Source: Patescibacteria group bacterium (lineage in GTDB: Bacteria; Patescibacteriota; Minisyncoccia; Minisyncoccales; Staskawiczbacteraceae). From it: a stretch of 5,598 bases of DNA. The position numbers were made by a program, and so were the translations under genes. Of this stretch, positions 1 to 5,397 are shown one piece after another (the stretch's first letter is position 1; every line of letters begins with the position of its first letter). The notes under the pieces are model-generated. The model saw only the letters and a program-made list of their open reading frames with translations, had not been told where the DNA came from and ran no database searches. The stretch covers positions 1 through 5,598 of the forward strand of contig JAHIEB010000055.1 of assembly GCA_018894075.1 (NCBI GenBank), written 5' to 3'.

Positions 1-150
1 AAGACGTGGGGCCACTCGACGGGGTCTGCGTCACAATCTGACTCCTTTCCCTATATCCAAAACACTTGTCTACCCCCGCACGATTTTACTTCAACGGCAA
101 CTCCTTTCTCTCCCCAGAGAGTTTTAAAAGAACGACCTGTAATTGATTTT
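1..150. other. Unassigned GC-rich left edge
   Basis: No gene could be identified here. Hand counting gives 63 G+C in bases 1-120 (about 52%), clearly above neighbouring genes. Three readings compete. First, a leftward transcript (stable RNA or long leader) started by the promoter at 152-180. Second, a leftward protein start: minus-strand AAAGGAG (48-42), 7 nt, then GTG at 34-32, open to the edge as MTQTPSSGPTS. Third, the 3' end of a rightward gene: the plus frame from base 1 is open for 55 codons to TAA at 166-168, but its Ser/Thr/Pro-rich product resembles no family I know. The motif ACTCCTTTCYCT occurs twice (41-52 and 100-111), which on the minus strand gives two Shine-Dalgarno-like AAAGGAG boxes. 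I did not find signatures of tmRNA, RNase P RNA, SRP RNA, 5S rRNA or tRNA. Confidence 0.4.
108..125 (+). terminator. Weak hairpin with T-run, possible terminator
   Basis: CTCTC (108-112) pairs with GAGAG (117-121) around the loop CCCA and is followed by TTTT (122-125). With a five-base-pair stem it is marginal as a rho-independent terminator. If real, it would end a rightward transcript entering from the left, ahead of the pth promoter. The same stem also forms in a leftward RNA, where it would simply be part of a leader or structured RNA. Confidence 0.2.
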
Positions 151-151
151 T

Positions 152-180
152 ATTATGCTCTCGGTTAAATTGAATGTCAA
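152..180 (-). promoter_or_regulatory. Near-consensus leftward sigma70-type promoter
   Basis: On the minus strand a perfect TTGACA (180-175) is followed after exactly 17 bases by CATAAT (157-152), five of six matches to TATAAT. Transcription should begin near base 145 and run off the left edge of the window. This is the best consensus match in the window, and it points at a region without an obvious protein gene. That fits a strongly expressed gene or stable RNA. Its -35 box shares base 175 with the -35 box of the rightward pth promoter. Confidence 0.5.
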
Positions 181-198
181 TACAAAATGTGCTAGATT
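170..198 (+). promoter_or_regulatory. pth promoter, extended -10, probably leaderless
   Basis: TTGAAT (170-175), 17 bases, then TAGATT (193-198). TGTGC directly precedes the -10 and matches the TRTGn extended -10 element. Only six bases (199-204) separate the -10 hexamer from the pth ATG at 205, so the predicted first transcribed base lies at or next to the A of the start codon. No Shine-Dalgarno sequence could be present on such a transcript, and none is seen. Confidence 0.6.
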
Positions 199-204
199 AA
201 AAAC

Positions 205-747
205 ATGATTATTATCACAGGATTGGGAAACCCGGGAGAAAAATTCAAAAACACCCCGCACAATCTGGGATTTGAACTCTTGGATGTTTTTTGCAAAAAG
301 AATGGCTCGCCTGATTTTTGGTATAAGAAAAAGTTGGACGCTATGATATCTGAAAAAGAAAATATCCTTTTGCTGAAACCTCAAACCTTTATGAATAATT
401 CAGGGAAAGCAGTAAGAAAAGTAAAAGGAGACCTTATCCTCTGCCACGACGACATAGACCTGCCCCTCGGTTTTTTCAGAATATCAAAAGACAGAGGTCC
501 TGCAGGCCATAAAGGGGTTGAATCAGTAATAAGGGAGACAGGAACCCAGGATTTTATAAGGATAAGAATCGGAATCTGTCCGGAGAGAGGAAAACCAAAA
601 GATCCAGAAAAATTCGTGCTAAAAAGATTTTCAAAGGAAGCCAGGCTGAAAGCTGATAATGTTCTAAGCAGGGCTTCAGAGGCATTAAAGGTAATTATAG
701 AGAGCGGACTTGAATATGCGATGAACGAATACAATAAAGCCGTTTGA
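205..747 (+). CDS. pth: Peptidyl-tRNA hydrolase
   Basis: Cytosolic esterase that cleaves peptidyl-tRNA dropped from ribosomes, freeing tRNA for reuse. The 180-residue product spans the whole bacterial Pth fold (the E. coli protein is 194). Visible signatures are GLGNPG at 6-11 with substrate-binding Asn9, the catalytic His19 in the HNLG motif, KPQTFMNNSG at 58-67 (Asn64), HDDIDLPLG at 81-89 with Asp82 matching the catalytic-partner Asp93 of E. coli, and AGHKG at 100-104, then DFIRIRIGI. Lys103 replaces the Asn114 of E. coli. The ATG at 205 is chosen because GLGNPG must sit at the extreme N terminus and the promoter ends six bases upstream. The gene ends in TGA, and mfd follows at once in the same reading frame, suggesting co-transcription. 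Identification is secure. Confidence 0.96.
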   Translation: MIIITGLGNPGEKFKNTPHNLGFELLDVFCKKNGSPDFWYKKKLDAMISEKENILLLKPQTFMNNSGKAVRKVKGDLILCHDDIDLPLGFFRISKDRGPAGHKGVESVIRETGTQDFIRIRIGICPERGKPKDPEKFVLKRFSKEARLKADNVLSRASEALKVIIESGLEYAMNEYNKAV

Positions 748-759
748 TTGCTTGGCCTG

Positions 760-2709
760 ATGGAAGAATTAAAATCAATTTTGATTGTCAGCTTTACCCC
801 CTATTTTCTAGATAAGGGGTTTCTGTGGTTCATTGAAAATGAAAAAGAAATACTGGCTGCTCAAAGGTCCCAGTCTTTTTTTCAGGATAATACTGTCTTT
901 CTGGAAAAGGACTTGGACAGAAGCCTTTCTGAAGTTTTGCGAAAGCTTGATGAAATGGGGTATGAAAAAGTAATAGACATATCCCAGCCAGGAGAATTCT
1001 CCCAAAAGGGAGGGCTGCTTAGCATTTTCCCCGTAAACACAGCAGAGGCCGTCAGGATAGACTTTCTGGGCAATAGAATAGAAACCATTGAAAGGCTAGA
1101 CATCAAAGTTGAAGACGAGCAGAAATCCAGAGAACTGATGAAGAAACACCTGAACTCCCAGAAGCTTTTCTCTGACTTAAAAGATTTAAAGGGGGGCGAG
1201 TACTTGGTGCACTTAGACCATGGCATTGGAAGATACTCTGGCGAACAAAACAACTACTATGTTTTGGAATACGCAAAGAATGACAAGCTTTATGTCCCTT
1301 TTGGCTTAGAAAGAAAACTCTCAAGGTATGTATCTTTTACAGAGCCGGAAATATCCAGGCTGGGGTCCTCCTTATGGCAAAAGACTAAAAGAAAAATAAA
1401 GGAAGAAACAGAAAAGATGGCCAAAGAACTTCTAGATATATATGCCCAAAGAGAATCTTCTGAAAGGAAACCATATTTCCAGAATGATGAAATAGACGAG
1501 TTGGTGGCTTCCACTTTTAAGCACGCAGAGACCCCTGACCAGGAACAGACAATAAGAGAGGTGATTAAAGATCTAGAAAAGCCAAAACCAATGGACCGGC
1601 TGGTCTGCGGTGACGTGGGATTTGGCAAAACAGAGGTTGCTTTAAGGGCTGCGGTCAAGGTGGCCAAATCAGGATATCAAGCGGTTTTAATAGCCCCGAC
1701 CACCATTCTGGCCAATCAGCATTTCAAAAGTTTTAAAGAAAGGCTGAAAGACATTCCTTTAAATGTTGAGATTTTATCAAGGCTCCAGACAAAAAAACAG
1801 CAGAAAGAGATAATAAAAAAAATAGACAAGATAGATATATTAATAGGAACGCACAGAATTCTGTCTGAAGACGTCTCACCCCTCCTCTTTCAAAAAGACG
1901 GGCAGGGATTATTGATTATTGACGACGAGCAGAGGTTCGGGGTCAAACAAAAAGAAAGGCTAAAATCCTTAAGGTCAAAGATAGACATTCTTTCTTTGTC
2001 TGCTACTCCTATCCCAAGAACCCTTTATCTTTCTTTATCTGCCTTGAGGGAGATAAGTTTAATGCAGACTCCTCCCAAAGGAAGGCTCCCTGTAAAAACA
2101 TTCGTCCTTGCGAGGACAAAAAAGACGGTGCAAAAAGCGATCGCAGAAGAAATTGAAAGGGGTGGCCAGACATATTATCTGCACAACAGGATAGACACAA
2201 TTACTATGGTAAAAAAAACCATTATGGAAATGTTCCCTGATTTGAAGGTAGGGACCGCCCACGGAAAAATGGACGAAACAGAGTTGATCAAAACAATGGA
2301 GGACTTCCAGAATAAAGAATTTGAACTTTTGATTGCCACCACAATTATTGAAAATGGAATAGATATTGAATCTGCGAACACTCTGATTGTCGCAGATTCG
2401 GCAAAGCTTGGATTATCCCAAGCTTATCAGTTGCGGGGCAGAGTAGGCAGGTCCCACCGCCAGGCTTTTGCATACTTTCTGTATAATAAAAAGGTGAAAG
2501 GCAAGGCCGCAGAAAGGCTTAAGGCCTTAAAAGAAGCGCAGGAGCTGGGTTCAGGATACAAAATTGCTTTAAAGGATATGGAGATAAGGGGAGCAGGAAA
2601 TATACTCGGAAAACAGCAGTCAGGAAGCGTAAATAAGGTGGGATTAAACCTCTACTGCCAGATGCTGGCAGATGCAGTTGGAAAAATAAAAGAAGCTAGC
2701 TTTCGCTAA
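760..2709 (+). CDS. mfd: Shortened transcription-repair coupling factor (Mfd-type translocase)
   Basis: ATP-driven DNA translocase expected to push stalled RNA polymerase forward or off DNA. Numbered from ATG 760 (649 residues; full Mfd is about 1150): end of the UvrB-like module with PGEF and IFP at 77-91; RNAP-interaction (CarD-like) domain about 140-205 (VHLDHGIGRY, KLYVPF); hook helix with LLDIYAQR; RecG-type translocase with GDVGFGKT (Lys290), PTTILANQH, DDEQ 388-391, SATPIPRT 414-421, TTIIENGIDI, QLRGRVGR 557-564; TRG motif around EIRGAGNILG (608-617). The UvrB-like domain 2, the D3 linker and C-terminal D7 are absent. It ends inside a hairpin shared with the opposing gene. The start could also be TTG at 748, directly after the pth stop; no Shine-Dalgarno supports either, so coupling to pth translation is likely. 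RecG is excluded by the RNAP-interaction domain and IRGAG context. Confidence 0.9.
   Translation: MEELKSILIVSFTPYFLDKGFLWFIENEKEILAAQRSQSFFQDNTVFLEKDLDRSLSEVLRKLDEMGYEKVIDISQPGEFSQKGGLLSIFPVNTAEAVRIDFLGNRIETIERLDIKVEDEQKSRELMKKHLNSQKLFSDLKDLKGGEYLVHLDHGIGRYSGEQNNYYVLEYAKNDKLYVPFGLERKLSRYVSFTEPEISRLGSSLWQKTKRKIKEETEKMAKELLDIYAQRESSERKPYFQNDEIDELVASTFKHAETPDQEQTIREVIKDLEKPKPMDRLVCGDVGFGKTEVALRAAVKVAKSGYQAVLIAPTTILANQHFKSFKERLKDIPLNVEILSRLQTKKQQKEIIKKIDKIDILIGTHRILSEDVSPLLFQKDGQGLLIIDDEQRFGVKQKERLKSLRSKIDILSLSATPIPRTLYLSLSALREISLMQTPPKGRLPVKTFVLARTKKTVQKAIAEEIERGGQTYYLHNRIDTITMVKKTIMEMFPDLKVGTAHGKMDETELIKTMEDFQNKEFELLIATTIIENGIDIESANTLIVADSAKLGLSQAYQLRGRVGRSHRQAFAYFLYNKKVKGKAAERLKALKEAQELGSGYKIALKDMEIRGAGNILGKQQSGSVNKVGLNLYCQMLADAVGKIKEASFR
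2368..2425 (+). repeat. Two tandem perfect hairpins inside mfd
   Basis: First hairpin: GAATCTGCGA (2368-2377) and TCGCAGATTC (2390-2399) are perfect ten-base arms around a 12-base loop. Second hairpin, four bases on: AAGCTTGG (2404-2411) and CCAAGCTT (2418-2425) are perfect eight-base arms around ATTATC. They fall in the stretch encoding ESANTLIVADSAKLGLSQAY, between helicase motifs V and VI. Neither is followed by a T-run, so they are not ordinary terminators. They may affect mRNA stability or ribosome pacing, or may be chance. Confidence 0.55.
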
Positions 2710-2715
2710 CTTCTT
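2682..2715 (-). terminator. Rho-independent terminator of the FabZ-like gene, shared 3' end with mfd
   Basis: Read on the minus strand, AAGAAGTTAGC (2715-2705) pairs with GCTAGCTTCTT (2700-2690) around a GAAA tetraloop (2704-2701): eleven pairs including one G-U wobble. TTATTTTT (2689-2682) follows. This is a textbook terminator for leftward transcription. Read rightward, the wobble becomes a C-A mismatch and the following bases are GGGATTTC, so it should work poorly for mfd. Both stop codons lie in the stem: TAA of mfd (2707-2709) and TAG of the minus-strand gene (2698-2696). Confidence 0.78.
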
Positions 2716-3250
2716 GGGATTTCTTTTGAAGAAGACTGGGGCTAAAGCCGGCAATGGAAACAGAAAGAACAACAGCCTTCCTTTTCCCATTAACCGTAGC
2801 CGTCATCTTACTGCTTTCAAAGCGCGCGAATCCGGCTGCCTCATCCACTTCAACGTCGGTCTGAGTTTCAAGGCAAAGCACGTCTCCCGGAACAACGAAC
2901 CCCGTGAATTTGGCCCCAGCTATCTCTCTAGCCGCCAAAGCCTTATTCTCAAGGCTGTCAGCTAGTCCAGGAATCTTAGCCATTAAAATCCCCAAAAGCT
3001 GGAAAGCCATTTCCACGATATCCACCCCGCGAAAAACCGGATTTCCAGGAGTCGGCTCATGTCCTTCGCACAGCTCGGGCGTAATAGTCAATTGCCCTTG
3101 AGCAGTGTCGTTTCCAAGAATAACCCTATCCAATAAAAGCATACTGCCTCTGTGAAACAGAATCGCCTCAATCTCGTCTCTTTCCAAGACAACAACCTCC
3201 TGACCCATTCTGGTCAGCAACGCACCAAATCCGCGGAAAAGCTTTTTCAT
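2696..3250 (-). CDS. FabZ/FabA-like hotdog-fold 3-hydroxyacyl-ACP dehydratase
   Basis: The 184-residue product resembles the (3R)-hydroxyacyl-ACP dehydratases of type II fatty acid synthesis, which remove water from 3-hydroxyacyl chains on acyl carrier protein in the cytosol. Visible: HRGSMLLLDRV at 33-43 (FabZ-type HRYPFLLVDRV), then EGHEPTPGNPVFRGVDIVEM at 62-81, which carries the catalytic pair, His64 and Glu80. In FabZ the His-Glu spacing is 14; here it is 16, a two-residue insertion in the active-site loop. FVVPGD at 118-123 matches the usual V.PGD strand. ATG 3250 is supported by AAGGAG (3262-3257) six bases upstream. GC is about 49% by hand count, well above mfd and topA, and no other fatty-acid gene is visible. 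It may be a transferred gene or act on another acyl substrate. The fold is fairly sure, the exact reaction is not. Confidence 0.8.
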   Translation of the reverse strand: MKKLFRGFGALLTRMGQEVVVLERDEIEAILFHRGSMLLLDRVILGNDTAQGQLTITPELCEGHEPTPGNPVFRGVDIVEMAFQLLGILMAKIPGLADSLENKALAAREIAGAKFTGFVVPGDVLCLETQTDVEVDEAAGFARFESSKMTATVNGKRKAVVLSVSIAGFSPSLLQKKSQEVSES

Positions 3251-3256
3251 GGTAGT

Positions 3257-3262
3257 CTCCTT
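3257..3262 (-). promoter_or_regulatory. Strong Shine-Dalgarno of the FabZ-like gene
   Basis: AAGGAG on the minus strand, six bases before the ATG at 3250-3248, decides the start. It contrasts with pth and topA, whose predicted transcripts have no leader at all. Confidence 0.75.
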
Positions 3263-3276
3263 AATGTGCTATAGAC

Positions 3277-3305
3277 ACAATACATCACGATTAAAGCAAT
3301 TTCAA
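3277..3305 (-). promoter_or_regulatory. Candidate promoter of the FabZ-like gene
   Basis: On the minus strand TTGAAA (3305-3300), 17 bases, then TATTGT (3282-3277), four of six matches to TATAAT. It predicts a start near 3270 and a leader of about 20 bases that carries the Shine-Dalgarno. An alternative lies further upstream: TTTAAA (3351-3346), 17 bases, TATTTT (3328-3323) preceded by TGC, giving a leader of about 65 bases. I cannot choose firmly between them. Confidence 0.35.
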
Positions 3306-3312
3306 GGCTTTG

Positions 3313-3331
3313 TGCTATTATTAAAATAGCA
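3313..3331. repeat. Interrupted palindrome in the divergent promoter region
   Basis: TGCTATT (3313-3319) and AATAGCA (3325-3331) are perfect seven-base arms around ATTAA. The last base abuts the topA -35 box at 3332. Each arm read inward also looks like an extended -10 element (TGC followed by TATTAT rightward or TATTTT leftward). It could be an operator, a pair of facing promoter elements, or both. TGTGCTAT also occurs at 3265-3272 and 3311-3318. Confidence 0.4.
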
Positions 3332-3361
3332 TTGACAGAAAACAATTTAAACTGCTATACA
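3332..3361 (+). promoter_or_regulatory. topA promoter, probably leaderless
   Basis: Perfect TTGACA (3332-3337), 18 bases, then TATACA (3356-3361) with TGC immediately before it (extended -10). Eight bases (3362-3369) separate the -10 from the topA ATG at 3370, so the predicted start falls at or within about two bases of the start codon. A second rightward possibility is TGTGC-TATTAT at 3311-3321, which lacks a -35 and would give a leader of roughly 40 bases. Confidence 0.5.
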
Positions 3362-3369
3362 TACAAAAC

Positions 3370-5397
3370 ATGAATCTCGTAATTGTAGAAAGCCCGACAA
3401 AAGCCAAAACAATCCAAAAGTTCTTAGGAAAAGAATATACTGTTCTTTCTTCCTTCGGCCATATTAGGGATCTTCCTAAAAGGAAATTCGGCGTAGAAAT
3501 TGAGGCTAATTTTAAGCCCGAATATGTAATTCCCGCCAAAGCCAAAAAAACCATTTCTGCTTTAAAGAAAGCTATTAAGAAAGGCACAGAAACCATACTG
3601 GCTACTGATGAAGACCGAGAAGGAGAGGCAATTGCATGGCACTTGTCTGAAGTTTTAAAACTAAAGGATCCCAAAAGAATAGTTTTTCACGAGATCACGG
3701 AAGGGGCCATAAAAGAAGCCTTAAATAACCCGAGGATGATTGATATGAACCTGGTTGACGCTCAGCAGGCAAGAAGAATCTTAGATAGGATTGTAGGATA
3801 CAAGCTTTCTCCTTTTTTATGGAAAAAGGTCTCAAAGGGATTATCAGCAGGCAGAGTTCAGTCTGTAGCTGTCAGGCTCGTGGCAGAAAGAGAGAAAGAA
3901 AGAGAGGATTTCAAGAAACAGGAGTATTGGACAATTGAAGCTCTGTTGTCAAAAGAGGGAAAAGAATTCAAAGCCATTCTTTCTCAAAAAGACGGCCAGT
4001 TGATTGAAAAACTGGGGATAAACACAAAAGAAGACGCAGACAAAATTTTGAAAGATTTAGAGGGTGTAGAATACAGGGTTTTAAATGTTGAAGCAAAAGA
4101 AATAAAGAAAAACCCTTTTCCTCCCTTTACCACCAGCACCCTCCAACAGGAAGCCTCGAAAAAATTAAAATACCCGGCAAAGTTTACTATGGGCATCGCT
4201 CAAAAACTTTATGAGCAGGGTCTTATCACCTACCACAGGACAGACTCTGTCAACCTTTCTCAATTAGCTCTAGGAGCTGCCCAAAAATATATTCTAGATA
4301 CGTTTGGGAGAAAATACTGGGCAGGACATTTCAGGCAATATGTATCTAAGGGGAAAACCCAAGAAGCCCATGAAGCCATAAGGCCGACTTATGCTACCAA
4401 CTCCCCTGACAAAGTAAAATTGGACAAAAAGTATTTAAAGCTTTACGAGCTTATCTGGAGAAGATTTATTGCCTCTCAAATGACCGCGGCTCTGTTTCAT
4501 TCAACGGGAGCGGATATTTCAGCTGAAAACCATACTTTTAGGGCAACTGGGCAGGTTTTAAAATTTGACGGATTTCTTAAAGTTTATCTAATTAAATTTT
4601 CTGAAGAAGACCTGCCCCTATTAAAAACCGATGATCTGCTTTTATTAAAAGAACTTCTTTCTCTCCAACACTTTACAGAGCCTCCAGCAAGATACAATGA
4701 GGCAAGTTTGATCAAGGCTTTAGAAAAAAACGGCATAGGCAGGCCCTCAACATACGCTCCAACATTAAGCACCGTGCAGGAAAGGAACTATATTGCCAAA
4801 GACGAGCAAAGAAGGTTCTTCCCAACAGAAATGGGGATTATCGTAAACAATCTTTTAGTTGACCACTTTCCCGAAGTAGTGGATATTGATTTTACAGCCA
4901 GAATGGAAAAAGAATTAGACGAGGTGGCCGAGGGAAAAGATACTTTAATCAAAACCTGCAAAGACTTTTATGGCCCTTTTTCAAAGAATTTGGAAAAAAA
5001 GTATAACGATGTTTCTAAAGAGGAAACGACAGAACAGACCGATAAAAAATGTGCTGCCTGCCAAAGCCCCATGATTATCCGCCTGGGAAGATTCGGGAGA
5101 TTCTATGCATGCTCTAACTTCCCTACTTGTAAAAACACTGAATCTTTAGAGAAAGACAGTTTAAATGTTAAATGCCCGAAGTGTAAAACTGGCGAAATAG
5201 TTACAAAAAGAACTAAAAGGGGGAAGGTATTTTATGCTTGCAACAAATTTCCAGAATGCGACTTTGCTTTGTGGGACAAACCCATAGATAGGAAGTGCCC
5301 TGAATGCAATTCTTTGCTGGTTGAAAAATGGAAATCAATCAAATGCTCAAATAAAGATTGTAGCTACAAAGAAGATGCTGAGAGAAAACAGGATTAA
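3370..5397 (+). CDS. topA: DNA topoisomerase I (type IA)
   Basis: Relaxes negative supercoils by cutting one DNA strand through a 5'-phosphotyrosine link and passing the other strand. The 675-residue protein is close to Bacillus TopA in size and shorter than the E. coli enzyme (865). In order: TOPRIM domain with Glu7 in VESPTKA and the metal-binding DEDRE (Asp80, Asp82, Glu84); VDAQQARRILDRIVGYKLSP and SAGRVQSVAVRLV of the cleavage core; PFTTSTLQQEA; active-site Tyr288 in GLITYHRTDS; AHEAIRPT; and NGIGRPSTYAPTLSTVQERNYI. Three C-terminal zinc ribbons follow, each with four Cys: 561/564/581/587, 602/605/624/630 and 643/646/659/664. ATG 3370 is the natural start, since VESPTKA lies at the N terminus in this family. 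It overlaps the next gene by 23 bp, so the two are probably one operon. Confidence 0.97.
   Translation: MNLVIVESPTKAKTIQKFLGKEYTVLSSFGHIRDLPKRKFGVEIEANFKPEYVIPAKAKKTISALKKAIKKGTETILATDEDREGEAIAWHLSEVLKLKDPKRIVFHEITEGAIKEALNNPRMIDMNLVDAQQARRILDRIVGYKLSPFLWKKVSKGLSAGRVQSVAVRLVAEREKEREDFKKQEYWTIEALLSKEGKEFKAILSQKDGQLIEKLGINTKEDADKILKDLEGVEYRVLNVEAKEIKKNPFPPFTTSTLQQEASKKLKYPAKFTMGIAQKLYEQGLITYHRTDSVNLSQLALGAAQKYILDTFGRKYWAGHFRQYVSKGKTQEAHEAIRPTYATNSPDKVKLDKKYLKLYELIWRRFIASQMTAALFHSTGADISAENHTFRATGQVLKFDGFLKVYLIKFSEEDLPLLKTDDLLLLKELLSLQHFTEPPARYNEASLIKALEKNGIGRPSTYAPTLSTVQERNYIAKDEQRRFFPTEMGIIVNNLLVDHFPEVVDIDFTARMEKELDEVAEGKDTLIKTCKDFYGPFSKNLEKKYNDVSKEETTEQTDKKCAACQSPMIIRLGRFGRFYACSNFPTCKNTESLEKDSLNVKCPKCKTGEIVTKRTKRGKVFYACNKFPECDFALWDKPIDRKCPECNSLLVEKWKSIKCSNKDCSYKEDAERKQD

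Noticed and set aside
6..30. Plus-strand stretch with ACTCGACGGGG, resembling the 5' end of tmRNA (GGATTCGACGGG)
   Set aside because: A tmRNA would need about 350 bases and a CCA-bearing 3' half, but the pth promoter and gene follow within 200 bases, and no tag frame or T-arm is seen.
124..384. Minus-strand open frame of 86 codons
   Set aside because: Most of it is antisense to pth, with no family resemblance and no start signal.
745..747. TGA as a sense codon (as in Gracilibacteria or Mycoplasma)
   Set aside because: mfd, topA and the FabZ-like gene need no internal TGA and use normal codons for Gly and Trp; Pth is a complete protein ending here.
748..750. TTG at 748 as the mfd start
   Set aside because: Not excluded, but ATG 760 is four codons on and equally placed relative to the first recognisable strand; neither has a Shine-Dalgarno.
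2519..2530. Perfect 12-base palindrome TTAAGGCCTTAA in mfd
   Set aside because: A palindrome this short is expected about once by chance in a window of this size, and it has no promoter or T-run context.
2714..2965. Open plus-strand frame of 83 codons
   Set aside because: It lies wholly antisense to the FabZ-like gene, which has clear family motifs, a Shine-Dalgarno and a terminator.
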